From an uncultured Dehalococcoidia bacterium (GTDB lineage Bacteria; Chloroflexota; Dehalococcoidia; Lucifugimonadales; JAAXIE01): DNA of 64,000 nt. The position numbers and the translations under genes are program-made. Positions 1-9,069 of the stretch are shown piece after piece. Positions within the stretch are counted from its first letter, which is position 1, and each line of letters starts with the position of its first letter. The stretch covers positions 1,736,001-1,800,000 of the forward strand of contig OX638353.1 of the NCBI GenBank assembly GCA_951813255.1, in the 5' to 3' direction. The notes under the pieces are model-generated. The model saw only the letters and a program-made list of their open reading frames with translations. It was not told the origin of the DNA and did no database searches.

Positions 1-57
1 TAGCATGTTTGCGCCAGTACCTCATTTCCTGTTCACATTCATTCAAGGAGGATCAAC

Positions 58-564
58 TTGATCCGCACTCTTAACGGCGTTACACCCAAAGTTGCAGAGT
101 CCGCCTGGGTGAGCGAGTTTGCCTATGTGGTCGGCAACGTGGAGATTGGCGAATATGCCAGCATCTGGCCGGGCGTAACGGTTCGTGGCGACGGCGACAA
201 CGCCATAGTCATCGGTGATTATGTCAACATCCAGGAAGGGGCAGTGATTCATGGCAACGGCCTCACGTTGGAAGACCGCGTTTCAGTAGGTCATAGCGTC
301 GTGGTGCATTGCAACCGGGTGGGCCGCGGATCCCTGCTCGGCAACAACTGCACCGTACTCAACAGGGCTATATTGGAAGAGAATTGTCTCGTCGCAGCCA
401 ACTCTGTCGTGCTCGATGGGGCCCGGTTTCCGGCCAACTCATTCATCGTCGGTGCCCCAGCCCAAGTGAAACGGCAGATATCGGAAAAACAACTGGCTTC
501 CATGCGGCATACCACTGACGAACTGGTGAAGCGCGCGGCCTGGTTCAAGGACAGCGGGCTTTAA
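58..564 (+). CDS. Gamma-class carbonic anhydrase-like left-handed beta-helix protein
   Basis: A 168-residue cytosolic protein of the gamma carbonic anhydrase/YrdA family, built almost entirely of hexapeptide turns that form a left-handed beta-helix and normally a trimer. Three histidines, in AVIHG, SVGH and VVHC, occupy the positions of the zinc ligands. The start is TTG at 58, with AAGGAGG at 45-51 and a six-base spacer; no nearby ATG competes. lipA lies about 95 bases downstream on the same strand, so co-transcription is possible. Actual carbonic anhydrase activity is not certain, because several members of the family are inactive or act on other substrates. Confidence 0.88.
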   Translation: MIRTLNGVTPKVAESAWVSEFAYVVGNVEIGEYASIWPGVTVRGDGDNAIVIGDYVNIQEGAVIHGNGLTLEDRVSVGHSVVVHCNRVGRGSLLGNNCTVLNRAILEENCLVAANSVVLDGARFPANSFIVGAPAQVKRQISEKQLASMRHTTDELVKRAAWFKDSGL

Positions 565-659
565 CCACCGACGGACCGCCAATCCACACATCAGCAATTG
601 AGCGATTGTGGTCACCCTACCGTGATATGATGGAGCAAGCCCCAACCCAAAGGAGATTC

Positions 660-1559
660 TTGGCCGACTCGGATCAGCGCGGGCCTCAACGCCGCCTCCC
701 CTCTTGGTTGAAGGTGCGCATGCCCGGTGGGGCCAACTACCTCGAGATACGCGACCTACTACGCAACAGCGATTTGCATACCGTGTGCGAGGAGGCCCGT
801 TGCCCCAATATCGGTGAGTGCTGGGAGCGCCGCAGCGCCACTTTCATGATCCTCGGCGACATCTGTACTCGCCGCTGCCACTACTGCGCCGTCACCACTG
901 GACGGCCTCTTGGTCTTGATCTCATGGAGCCACAGCGCTTAGCCCACACAGTCGCGCACCTAGGCTTGAGCTACTGCGTCATCACCTCGGTAAACAGGGA
1001 CGACCTAGCCGATGGCGGAGCCTTCATCTTCGCCCAGTCCATCAGGCAGATTCACCAGCAGGTGCCAGGTTGCAAGGTGGAGGTTCTCACTCCCGACTTC
1101 GCTGGCTCTGAACTAGCACTGGCGAAGGTAGTCTCAGCCAAGCCCGACGTCTTCAACCACAACATCGAGACCTGCCGTAGGGTGTTCCACAGCGTACGCC
1201 CCCGCGGTGACTATGACCTGTCACTGGAACTCTTGCAGCGGGTGAAGACCCTCGACTTCGACATGGCCACCAAGTCGGGCATCATCCTAGGCATGGGCGA
1301 GGAATGGGATGAGGTGGTGCAGACCATGGAGGACCTGCGTCAAGCCCGCTGCGACCTCCTCACCATCGGCCAATACCTGCGCCCCTCCCACAAGCATATC
1401 CCCGTATCCCGCTTCTACACCCCCGAAGAGTTTGATCGGCTGGGGGACATCGGCCGTGCCATGGGCTTCAAGCACGTCGCCTCCGGCCCTCTGGTCCGCA
1501 GCTCCTACCATGCTGATGAACAACACGCCACAGCGGCCACCAGACCAGTCCCCATTTAG
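660..1559 (+). CDS. lipA: Lipoyl synthase
   Basis: Radical-SAM enzyme that inserts two sulfurs into octanoyl groups on lipoyl domains of 2-oxoacid dehydrogenases and the glycine cleavage H protein. Both [4Fe-4S] motifs are visible: the auxiliary cluster motif CEEARCPNIGEC near the N-terminus, followed by the radical-SAM motif CTRRCHYC. The family signature around GPLVRSSYHA closes the protein. I place the start at TTG 660, because AAAGGAG at 649-655 is correctly spaced there; an upstream ATG at 627 lacks such a site. This gives about 299 residues, the usual family length. No lipB or lplA is visible in the window. Confidence 0.95.
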   Translation: MADSDQRGPQRRLPSWLKVRMPGGANYLEIRDLLRNSDLHTVCEEARCPNIGECWERRSATFMILGDICTRRCHYCAVTTGRPLGLDLMEPQRLAHTVAHLGLSYCVITSVNRDDLADGGAFIFAQSIRQIHQQVPGCKVEVLTPDFAGSELALAKVVSAKPDVFNHNIETCRRVFHSVRPRGDYDLSLELLQRVKTLDFDMATKSGIILGMGEEWDEVVQTMEDLRQARCDLLTIGQYLRPSHKHIPVSRFYTPEEFDRLGDIGRAMGFKHVASGPLVRSSYHADEQHATAATRPVPI

Positions 1560-1576
1560 CTAACTGGAGGCGCCGG

Positions 1577-2506
1577 CTAGGCGCCGAAGTGCGCCTCAAG
1601 TGTGCGGGCGTACTCCTCAGGAGTAAACTTGTATTCCTGCGTGCCATACTTCTGGATCACATAGTGGCTGCACACCGTGCCCATCATGCAGGCCCGTTCC
1701 ACTGGAACGCCCTGTACCAGTCCCTTTATCAGCCCGCCACGAAAGGCATCGCCTGCCCCGGTTGGGTCCACCACATTGGCCGTAGCTATCGCTGGGACTC
1801 TTGTCGTACCTTCCTTGGTGACCACGTCGCACCCTTCCTCGCCCTTGGTCGTAATAATGGTGCTCACCTGCGCCAGCATGGCCTCCACGCTCAATCCGGT
1901 CTTATCCTTGATTAGCTCCAACTCGTAATCGTTGGACACCAGCATGTTCGCTTGCACCAAAGTATCCGCCAGCGCGCTCCCCTCCCATGCCGGCAGCGAC
2001 TGCCCCGGATCAAAGATGCAGAAGATGCCCCTCTCACGGCAGCCCGCAGTGTAATCGGCCATATCCTGCAGGTTCCCCGGCGCCGCTATTCCAATACTGC
2101 CAGCCGGGTCCACTGCATCTAAATCAAACAGCGACGGGTGCTTCATCGCACCCGGGTTGAATCCCGTTATCTGGTTGGCCGCTAAGTCCGTGGTGATGAA
2201 GGCCGACGATGTCGCCTCTTCCGCCACCACACGGATGTCCTCCACCGAAAGCCCGCATCTCCCCAGCCACTCGAAGTACCGGTGGTAGTCATGTCCGATG
2301 GCGGCAAGAATCCGGGGCTTCTCGCCCAGCAGAGACAGCGAGTACGCAATATTCCCCGCCGTGCCCCCGTAGTTCTCCGCCATCCCATTCACCGTGAAGC
2401 TGACGTTTATCATGTGCAGCTTGTCGGGCATGATATGGTCAGAAAACCGACCCGGAAAATCCATGATGCGGTCATAGGCCAGCGAGCCGGAAACCAGTAT
2501 GTCCAT
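1577..2506 (-). CDS. PfkB-family carbohydrate/nucleoside kinase
   Basis: A 309-residue ribokinase-fold kinase that phosphorylates a sugar or nucleoside with ATP. The C-terminal PfkB signature is present as DPTGAGDAFRGG, including the catalytic Asp and the GAGD anion hole. The N-terminal glycine-rich substrate region reads GGTAGNIAYS. The middle segment QITGFNPGAM resembles adenosine-kinase-like members, so a nucleoside substrate is a reasonable guess but unproven. It is transcribed leftwards, converging on lipA with only 17 bases between the two stop codons. A strong terminator (2551-2587) separates it from the glutaredoxin-like gene upstream, so it probably has its own promoter. Confidence 0.88.
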   Translation of the reverse strand: MDILVSGSLAYDRIMDFPGRFSDHIMPDKLHMINVSFTVNGMAENYGGTAGNIAYSLSLLGEKPRILAAIGHDYHRYFEWLGRCGLSVEDIRVVAEEATSSAFITTDLAANQITGFNPGAMKHPSLFDLDAVDPAGSIGIAAPGNLQDMADYTAGCRERGIFCIFDPGQSLPAWEGSALADTLVQANMLVSNDYELELIKDKTGLSVEAMLAQVSTIITTKGEEGCDVVTKEGTTRVPAIATANVVDPTGAGDAFRGGLIKGLVQGVPVERACMMGTVCSHYVIQKYGTQEYKFTPEEYARTLEAHFGA

Positions 2507-2550
2507 AACAAGTGTTCCTATTTGGTCGGGATGTGATATTGGGTCAGATC

Positions 2551-2587
2551 AAAACTTTGGGGCGGGCCTTATGGTGCCCGCCCCAAA
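2551..2587 (-). terminator. Rho-independent terminator after the glutaredoxin-like gene
   Basis: Twelve-base perfect stem (TTTGGGGCGGGC at 2556-2567 paired with 2576-2587) around an eight-base loop. Reading leftwards it is followed by G and then four T (AAAA at 2551-2554 on the plus strand). It ends the leftward MBL-glutaredoxin transcription unit about 70 bases past the stop codon. Confidence 0.85.
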
Positions 2588-2653
2588 CGCCGTTCTACGC
2601 GCGGCAACCTCTCAAGGTTCGTAACGGGAGCAGACTGCTCCCACCTAGAACGC

Positions 2654-2884
2654 TCAACCAACTCCGTAATAGCCAACGGAGACCTTGTCGCCTTCCACAA
2701 TAACCGGGGTAATGCGTTCACCCCCGGTCAAAGCAACCAGTTCATCGATCCGGTCCGGGTAGACGCTGATATCGATCTCGGTGAACTCGACGCCGTCCTT
2801 CACGAAGTCGGCTCTTTGTGCGTCCGAGTAGTTGCAGTCCGGGTGCGTGTACAGCAGTATGGTCGTCGTTGCTTCTTGGGCCAA
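2654..2884 (-). CDS. Small glutaredoxin-like protein
   Basis: A 76-residue thioredoxin-fold protein of glutaredoxin size. The N-terminal strand is followed by the active-site region HPDCNYS, a single cysteine where many glutaredoxins have CPYC, and later by TPVIV with the conserved cis-Pro. It therefore looks like a monothiol-type or UXX-star-like glutaredoxin; the relatives that use selenocysteine have the residue at this Cys. The start is TTG 2884, with GGGAGGT nine bases upstream. It is about 55 bases downstream of the MBL gene, same strand, and is followed by a clear terminator. Its partner or substrate cannot be told from sequence. Confidence 0.8.
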   Translation of the reverse strand: MAQEATTTILLYTHPDCNYSDAQRADFVKDGVEFTEIDISVYPDRIDELVALTGGERITPVIVEGDKVSVGYYGVG

Positions 2885-2939
2885 CGGTCAGTACCTCCCA
2901 ATGGTGACAATTCTATCGATATAGTCGGTGATCCCCTTC

Positions 2940-3722
2940 TTAGCCTCCCAGCGATGCCAAAGTCTGCTCTTCAATGCCCGGCATGACGTACTGAGGGCGA
3001 GGAGGATTATCAAAGATGACGCCGTCCATATCGGGCGTAAGGCCCGACAGCGTGATGTTCTGGGGAGTCAGGTATTCCACCTCGCCACCGGCAAGCCTGA
3101 ACGGACGGTCATGCCCAGGATAGATGACTTCCGCCATCTCCGTCACACGCTCGATGCTCTTCCGAGCTTGGTCTTCACTCCAAAAGATGATCGGGCTCGT
3201 CTTCGACAACGCCACACCACCAAAATGGATGATGTCACCCGCCACCACAGCTAAACCCTGGTCAGTCTCCACTGTGATTCCCATGCTCCCAGGGGAGTGG
3301 CCCGGTGCGTGAATGACCCCGATGCCCGGCTCAATCTGGTAACCCTCGTCAACCTCAACCACATTGGGGATGTGGTCAATCATCGCGCCCGTCCAAGCTG
3401 GGGTTGCCCAGTCGTTGTGATGCGGCTTGTGCGCGTACTTCATCTCTAGACGGTGCACCAGCGCGGGCGCGTGATAAAAGAGGTCGAAATTCTGGTTATG
3501 GTCCCAGTGCGCATGGCTCATGACGGTGTAGTCGATGTCCTGAGGCGTTAGCCCCCGCTTCGTGAGCTCCTCAAGCAAATGCACTCTCCGCCCCACATGG
3601 CCCGGGTCCACCAGAATGCGCTTGTCACCCACCGTAATCAGCGTGATGCTGCAGAACCCGAAGGTACCAAGATCACTCCGGAAGTTGAGCCCGCTTAACA
3701 GGACGTCTATGCTAGCCGCCAT
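2940..3722 (-). CDS. MBL-fold metallo-hydrolase (quorum-quenching-lactonase-like)
   Basis: About 260 residues with the metallo-beta-lactamase metal motif HAHWDH, a second-sphere His in APGHSPGS, the bridging Asp in VVAGD and a late His in YPGHD. This is the arrangement of the N-acyl-homoserine-lactone lactonase/glyoxalase II branch. The ATG at 3722 follows GGGAG by eight bases; a longer in-frame TTG at 3737 lies inside that ribosome site and is unlikely. The substrate is unknown. It heads the unit that ends at the terminator at 2551-2587. Confidence 0.87.
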   Translation of the reverse strand: MAASIDVLLSGLNFRSDLGTFGFCSITLITVGDKRILVDPGHVGRRVHLLEELTKRGLTPQDIDYTVMSHAHWDHNQNFDLFYHAPALVHRLEMKYAHKPHHNDWATPAWTGAMIDHIPNVVEVDEGYQIEPGIGVIHAPGHSPGSMGITVETDQGLAVVAGDIIHFGGVALSKTSPIIFWSEDQARKSIERVTEMAEVIYPGHDRPFRLAGGEVEYLTPQNITLSGLTPDMDGVIFDNPPRPQYVMPGIEEQTLASLGG

Positions 3723-3831
3723 ATAATCTTCTCCCAAAAGTTATGTTCTCGCGCACCGATATTCGGCGCAAGCAAAGGGGTTGACCAAGTACACCACAAA
3801 GCTAAAGGGTGGTCAAGATTGTGTGCGCCTC

Positions 3832-4410
3832 CTATCCCGCCGGCTCGATCACCCCATAATTCCCGTCCTTCCGCCTATACACCACATTGTGCTGCCCACA
3901 CTCCGCATTGAGGAACAGGAAAAAGTCATGCCCCAGCAACTCCATCTGCTCAGCGGCGTCCTCCGGAAACATGGGCTTGCTCTCGTGGCTCTTGGTCCGG
4001 ACGATTTCCCCCGTCACTTCAGGCTCTTCCCATTCCGCGGCTTCCGCCACGTTCGACCCCTTCACCGCGGCGCTCGCCCGGCGCCGCTGGAAGTAGACGC
4101 GACCCTTCCAGTCACGGATCCTTCGCTCTAGCACGTCCCGCACGCTATCGATGGCCGTCCGTGGGTCCGGCCCAGTCTCTTCCGCGCGCAACAAGGTGCG
4201 ACTCACCGCCAGGGTAGCTTGTACTGTGTACTGTTGGTGCCGAGGGCGACTGGCTTCGAAGGTAATCTCTACCGATGCCCGGTTCACGGCGGGCAGGGCC
4301 CGCACAACCCCGTTCAGCTTGTTGAGCACATGTTGCTTCACTGCTGCTCCATCGCCGTTTAGATGCCTCAGGGTAATCTCAATATCTATTGGAGTCGTCT
4401 TGGAGGCCAT
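3832..4410 (-). CDS. hpf: Long-form ribosome hibernation promoting factor
   Basis: About 192 residues. The N-terminal RaiA/HPF domain (roughly residues 1-105) binds the 30S decoding region in stationary phase. A linker leads to the C-terminal dimerisation domain, recognisable by KPMFPEDAAEQMELLGHDFF and NVVYRRKDGNYGVIEP, which pairs two 70S particles into 100S dimers in long-HPF organisms. The ATG at 4410 has GAGGAGAG upstream; the open frame extends 30 residues further up but without a better ribosome site. It is a single gene on the minus strand between the MBL gene and an amidohydrolase. Confidence 0.92.
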   Translation of the reverse strand: MASKTTPIDIEITLRHLNGDGAAVKQHVLNKLNGVVRALPAVNRASVEITFEASRPRHQQYTVQATLAVSRTLLRAEETGPDPRTAIDSVRDVLERRIRDWKGRVYFQRRRASAAVKGSNVAEAAEWEEPEVTGEIVRTKSHESKPMFPEDAAEQMELLGHDFFLFLNAECGQHNVVYRRKDGNYGVIEPAG

Positions 4411-4556
4411 CTGATCTCTCCTCTTTTCGCATTCGCGCAGATCCCAAAGCACTCGAGGGCAGGGCCTCAAAAAGCGAAAAGGGCCAGCTAAAGGCCACAA
4501 GAGCCCCTCGCCAGCCCTTAACGATTTGGGTCTGCGGAGTTACCTAAGGACTACGC

Positions 4557-5855
4557 TTAGAAACCGACCTGCTGGAAGGGCAAGAAGTTGTCGTCCCCGG
4601 TGGCTAGGTTGACCAACTGGCCGTCCTTCATCACATTCGTCAGGTGCTTCCCCCCCTGCAATACCGTGATATCAGCCAAGGGGTCGGAATCCAGCATGAT
4701 GATGTCTGCCAGTTTCCCCTCTTCAAGCGTACCCAACTCGCCCTCCAGTCCTATCACGTAGGCGTTCTCCTTCGTGATGGATTGGATTGCCTCCATTGGC
4801 GTGTAGCCACCGTACTTGACCAGTATCTCGGCCTCGTTCGCGTGAAGCTCGCCGTAGGGCATCGGCGTGCTGTTGCCGCTGTCCGTACCACACAGGATCT
4901 TGATGCCCAGCTCACGGGAGCGCTGAAGCACCCGCGCCGTCCCCTCTGCATGTCGGCGAATATTGTCGATCTCGTTCTGGGGCCGCCCGAACTGTTCTCC
5001 CAATTCCACCGCGCGCCACAGGAAGGTGGCAGACGGCATTAAGCGGGATCCCGCTTCGGCCACAGCATCCAGGTCCGCCTCTTCCGCCAAGTCGGCGTGC
5101 AGAATCCAGTCCATCCCGGCCAAGGCCGCGTCCCGCGTGGAACCTGCGCCGCGGGAATGGATTGTAACGGGGCAATTCCGGCGATGCGCCTCGTCCACCA
5201 CGGCAGTCAACTCCTCCCTGGAGAAGGTCTGGGTCTGTCCGTATGTGCTGTCCGCGATCTTGATGAAGTTTACCCCGTGCTTATGCTGCCTCCTCACCTC
5301 GGTGATCATCTCGTCACGGGTATTGCACAGCTTGCCCAGCTTATGCTCCGGGCTTCCGACCCAGGAAGGCTCGTCGTCCGCAATGCTGCCGTATGTAACG
5401 ATAAAGCGACCAGCGCAGTTGATACGCGGGCCCTCGATCAGCCCCGCCTGCACAGCGTCCCGCAGGGCGACGTCGATGAACCAGGTGCCCCCCGGAGCTG
5501 CCACGCTCGTGACGCCGGACCGCAATATCGTACCCAGGTTGCGGGCAGCGCGCAGGGAGCTGAACTCGGGGCTGTTGGTTCCCTTGGCCGAAGCGACTCC
5601 GGTCATTACCGGGAATCCGAAGGACAGGTGGCAGTGCCCATCAATAAGTCCAGGCATAATCCACTGCCCCGACGCATCGATAGTCTGCACGTTGTCCCGG
5701 TCCTCCAGGTTCACATCGGGAGGCAGCCCCCCCACGCTGCGAATCCGGTTCCCCTCAATCACAACGGCCTCGTTGTGGGTCGCCTCTGCGCCAGTGGCGT
5801 CTATCAGGGTGCCGTTTCGAATTACCGTAGTAGTGCCGTTCCCATTGCTTGCCAT
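4557..5855 (-). CDS. Metal-dependent amidohydrolase (imidazolonepropionase-like)
   Basis: A 432-residue amidohydrolase-superfamily enzyme. Metal-site features are visible in order: GLIDGHCHL (HxH), a candidate bridging Lys in FIKIADS, the His in TIHSRG, a His in ILHADL, and the Asp in CGTDSGN. The N-terminal VIRNGTLIDATG strand and the C-terminal LEEGKLADIIML motif form the flanking beta-sandwich typical of imidazolonepropionase/prolidase-like members. AGGAGG precedes the ATG. It lies 45 bases downstream of the HpaB-like gene on the same strand, suggesting a shared catabolic role such as cleavage of a cyclic amide or ester. The substrate is unknown. Confidence 0.9.
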   Translation of the reverse strand: MASNGNGTTTVIRNGTLIDATGAEATHNEAVVIEGNRIRSVGGLPPDVNLEDRDNVQTIDASGQWIMPGLIDGHCHLSFGFPVMTGVASAKGTNSPEFSSLRAARNLGTILRSGVTSVAAPGGTWFIDVALRDAVQAGLIEGPRINCAGRFIVTYGSIADDEPSWVGSPEHKLGKLCNTRDEMITEVRRQHKHGVNFIKIADSTYGQTQTFSREELTAVVDEAHRRNCPVTIHSRGAGSTRDAALAGMDWILHADLAEEADLDAVAEAGSRLMPSATFLWRAVELGEQFGRPQNEIDNIRRHAEGTARVLQRSRELGIKILCGTDSGNSTPMPYGELHANEAEILVKYGGYTPMEAIQSITKENAYVIGLEGELGTLEEGKLADIIMLDSDPLADITVLQGGKHLTNVMKDGQLVNLATGDDNFLPFQQVGF

Positions 5856-5899
5856 GTACCGCCTCCTAACGTAACTGAGACTGGGCTTCGCTCTGGCGT

Positions 5900-7342
5900 T
5901 CAGTTTCTGGCCATAAATTCTCGCACCATGTCCTTGGCAGGTTCCATATCCGTGGTGCGCGTTTCCACTATAGCATTATAAACCGGATCGCCAGCAAAGA
6001 AACGCTCGTAATGCGTCTGCCTCGATCCGAAGGCGCTGCACGTCATATCCCACGCTAGGCGGAATACCCTGGTTCGGTCCACCGCAGTCATGGTATCCGT
6101 GGCCATGTACCTCTCCAGGCCCGGCTCCAATTCCGACTCAAAGTCCGAAGCCGTCGGCAGGGCCATCAGGCTGCTCGAACCCAGTAAGTGAATGATCTCC
6201 GCCATGCGAGGATAGAAGCTCCGCGCATACAGGTCACGGCCCGCCGTCAAAGGAGCGTTGTTCGGCGTGAATACTCCATGCTGGTCATAGCTGGCTTGTG
6301 ATATCCCTGCCCGCAACGTCGCCTTCATGATTTCCACGTACATCGCCAACTCGCCCAGCATCTCCTGAACGTGGGGCTCATTCCCTCGGCCCAGCGCCTC
6401 TACCATCATCGCCGCCAAGCCCAGCAGGAATTCCGATTTTGCGATACGGCGCTGGCATATCTGTTGCCCACTGTGTTTCAAGAAATTGCTGTGGGTCGTG
6501 ATTCCGTTGGCTATCTCCACATCTCTGAAGATGAATACCCGCTCCCATGGCACCAGTACGTCGTCGAACAACACCACAGCGTCCAACTCTTCAAAGCGCG
6601 AACTCAGCGGGTGGTCGAAGCGGGATCTCCCGTAGTCGAATCCCTCGCGACACAGGAACCTCATGCCCGGCGTGTCGCAGGGCAAAGCGAAGCACAGGGC
6701 ATGCCTTTCACTCGAATCGGGCCGTATGGGATACACTGCAATTTCGTGGGCAATCGGCAGGGTGGCCAACATGCGGCAGCCCCGCACAATCATGCCCGCA
6801 TCAGTCTCCCGCACTACATGCGCACCCACTTCATCGGAACCCACGGCTTGTGTGCCCCGCAACACGTCACGCCGTCGCAGAGGGTTCAACAGCGCGTGGG
6901 TGAGAACGATGTCATTTTCCCGAATATAGTCGCAGTAGGCGCGGATGTTCTTACCGAATTCAGGCTCTCGTTGACCGAAGAACTCTCCGGCAGACCCGAA
7001 TGCAGTCACAGTAACGTTCATGAAGTCGGGGCTGCGCCCCATCATACCCACCGTCGCCCGTGCCCAGCGGAACATCGCTCGCCCACGTGCTTCCAGTTCT
7101 TCCATACTCTGTGGCACGATGAAAGAAAGACCTACCGCCTCACCTGATGTGGGAGAACGATAGGTCATCTCTTCGTGCAGTCCGGCCTCGTACTGCATGT
7201 CATACAGGCTCGCCGTCGTACGGATGTTGTTACGGAAGGCGGGATGCGACACCACATCCTTCACCCGCTCCCCCTCTATCCACACGTTGGGAGGGTGTTC
7301 CCTGAACCTCTCGATGTACTGAGCACCGGTACACGCCGGCAT
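5900..7342 (-). CDS. 4-hydroxyphenylacetate 3-monooxygenase-family (HpaB-like) flavin hydroxylase
   Basis: 480 residues with the acyl-CoA-dehydrogenase-like fold of the HpaB/PvcC/4-hydroxybutyryl-CoA dehydratase group. The N-terminal helical domain starts with TGAQYIERFRE; the middle beta domain carries FIVPQSMEEL, THALLNP and DAGMIVRGCRML; the C-terminal helical bundle follows. As an oxygenase it would need reduced FADH2 from a separate reductase; the nitroreductase-family flavoprotein at 9070-9678 or an unlinked HpaC could supply it. GGGAGG precedes the ATG at 7342. It sits in a leftward catabolic cluster between an amidohydrolase and two SDRs. The aromatic substrate is not predictable. Confidence 0.88.
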   Translation of the reverse strand: MPACTGAQYIERFREHPPNVWIEGERVKDVVSHPAFRNNIRTTASLYDMQYEAGLHEEMTYRSPTSGEAVGLSFIVPQSMEELEARGRAMFRWARATVGMMGRSPDFMNVTVTAFGSAGEFFGQREPEFGKNIRAYCDYIRENDIVLTHALLNPLRRRDVLRGTQAVGSDEVGAHVVRETDAGMIVRGCRMLATLPIAHEIAVYPIRPDSSERHALCFALPCDTPGMRFLCREGFDYGRSRFDHPLSSRFEELDAVVLFDDVLVPWERVFIFRDVEIANGITTHSNFLKHSGQQICQRRIAKSEFLLGLAAMMVEALGRGNEPHVQEMLGELAMYVEIMKATLRAGISQASYDQHGVFTPNNAPLTAGRDLYARSFYPRMAEIIHLLGSSSLMALPTASDFESELEPGLERYMATDTMTAVDRTRVFRLAWDMTCSAFGSRQTHYERFFAGDPVYNAIVETRTTDMEPAKDMVREFMARN

Positions 7343-7372
7343 GGAAGGCCTCCCGCCTTCAACTTAGCGCCC

Positions 7373-8143
7373 TTAGGGCATTGTATTCCCGCCGTCGACA
7401 GTCAGGGTCTGACCTGTAATGAAATCGCTATCCGAAGAACACAGGAATGCCACTGTACCCACCAGGTCTGCAGGGCTTTCCGAACGGGACAGTGGTCGGT
7501 TGCTAACGCTCCGCAGGTCCGTGGCACGAACATTGTCATCCACGTCTTCTGCGTCCATGCTGAGCGTATAGCCCGGCGCAATGGCATTCACGTTGATGCC
7601 GTACTGCCCCATCTCCCGGGCCACCGAGCGGGTGAACCCAATCACCCCAGCCTTGGACGTCACGTAGTGGGCAAAGTTAGGGGTACCCTGCGCCACGGTA
7701 CTGGAGCTTATGTTGATGATCTTTCCGCTGCCCCGCTCTTTCATGTGAGAGATCACGGCTCGGCAACAAAGAAAGATGCCTCTCAGATTAACGGCCATCA
7801 CCCTGTCCCAGTCTTCCACCGGAATCTGGTCGAAGGGGCCGCGGAACAGCCCAGGACGCTGATAGACAGCAGCGTTATTCACCAAACCATCGACGCGTCC
7901 GAACCGCTCAAGAGTCTCGCTCACCATCCGCTCCGCGTCGTCGGCATTGGACACGTCAACCGTCACCGCCATCGCGTCCTTCCCGTCCTCACCCAGGGAA
8001 CGAACCAGCGCCCCGGCAGCCTCGGCATTCAGATCGGCTATTACTACCTTGGCGCCCTCACTGGCTAGCCTCTCCACATAGGCCTTACCGATACCCTGAG
8101 CGCCACCGGTCACTATGATCACTTGGTCATCTAGCCTGCCCAT
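7373..8143 (-). CDS. SDR-family NAD(P)-dependent oxidoreductase, copy A
   Basis: 256-residue classical short-chain dehydrogenase. The cofactor motif TGGAQGIG, the NNA segment, the catalytic Ser region INISSS and the YVTSK tetrad are all present. The C-terminus, DFITGQTLTVDGGNTMP, is of the FabG-like type. An acidic residue after the second strand (ADLNAEA) favours NAD over NADP. It is a tandem paralog of the gene at 8248-9018, clearly above 80 percent identical by eye, and probably part of the leftward HpaB-like cluster, 30 bases upstream of that gene. Confidence 0.92.
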   Translation of the reverse strand: MGRLDDQVIIVTGGAQGIGKAYVERLASEGAKVVIADLNAEAAGALVRSLGEDGKDAMAVTVDVSNADDAERMVSETLERFGRVDGLVNNAAVYQRPGLFRGPFDQIPVEDWDRVMAVNLRGIFLCCRAVISHMKERGSGKIINISSSTVAQGTPNFAHYVTSKAGVIGFTRSVAREMGQYGINVNAIAPGYTLSMDAEDVDDNVRATDLRSVSNRPLSRSESPADLVGTVAFLCSSDSDFITGQTLTVDGGNTMP

Positions 8144-8247
8144 GAAGCACCTTCCGGATTAAGAAGTCATCTGAAGCGTGGCCTGCCATAGCGGAGTGAG
8201 GCCCCCTTGCACTGACCGTAAAATTAGGCCCTGCTCAGTCTGCGCAC

Positions 8248-9018
8248 CTAGCGCATCGTGTTGCCACCGTCCACCGCCATGGTCTGCCCGGTGATGAAAT
8301 CGCTGTCCGACGAGCACAGGAATATTACTGTGCCCACCAGGTCCTCCGGCTGCTCGGAACGGGACAATGGACGGTTGCTCACACTTCGCAGGTCATTAGC
8401 CCGGACGTCGTCGTTCACATCCTCTTCGTCCATGCTCAACGTGTACCCTGGCGCAATGGCGTTTACGTTAATGCCGTACTGCCCCATCTCCCGGGCCACC
8501 GAGCGGGTGAATCCGATGACCCCCGCCTTCGAAGTCACATAATGGGCAAAATTCGCTGTTCCTTGCGCCACAGTCCCGGAGCTGATATTGATGATCTTCC
8601 CGCTTCCCTGCTCTTTCATCTGGGAGACTACCGCCCGGCTGCACAGGAAGATGCCCCGCAGGTTCACCTCCATCACTCGGTCCCATTCATCCACCGGAAT
8701 CTGGTCGAAGGGCCCCCGAAACAGGCCTGGACGCTGGTATATGGCAGCATTGTTCACAAGCCCATCCACACGTCCAAACCGGGCCAGCGTCTCCGACACC
8801 ATGCGCTCCGCATCGTCTGGGTTGGAGACATCAACGGTCACAGCCATCGCATCCTTCCCATCCTCTCCCAGTGCCCTCACCACCGCTCCTGCCGCCTCAG
8901 CATTCAGGTCGGCCACCACTACCTTGGCCCCCTCACCCGCCAACCCTTCAACATAGGCCCTGCCGATGCCTTGGGCTCCACCGGTCACGATTATCACCTT
9001 GCCGTCCAGCCTGCCCAT
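8248..9018 (-). CDS. SDR-family NAD(P)-dependent oxidoreductase, copy B
   Basis: 256-residue tandem paralog of the preceding SDR with the same motifs: TGGAQGIGRAYVEG, NNAAIYQRPG, INISSGTV and YVTSK. Most differences are conservative (for example SSGTVAQGTANF against SSSTVAQGTPNF), which suggests relaxed duplication of one enzyme rather than a heteromeric pair. AGGAAGGGG precedes the ATG at 9018. The gap to copy A is about 100 bases and shows no clear terminator. The substrate is unknown; the context suggests oxidation of an alcohol in an aromatic or cyclic degradation route. Confidence 0.92.
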   Translation of the reverse strand: MGRLDGKVIIVTGGAQGIGRAYVEGLAGEGAKVVVADLNAEAAGAVVRALGEDGKDAMAVTVDVSNPDDAERMVSETLARFGRVDGLVNNAAIYQRPGLFRGPFDQIPVDEWDRVMEVNLRGIFLCSRAVVSQMKEQGSGKIINISSGTVAQGTANFAHYVTSKAGVIGFTRSVAREMGQYGINVNAIAPGYTLSMDEEDVNDDVRANDLRSVSNRPLSRSEQPEDLVGTVIFLCSSDSDFITGQTMAVDGGNTMR

Positions 9019-9069
9019 TGCGCCCCTTCCTGAATCACGACTTTCTGATACAAGGGTAGCCAGGGAGGC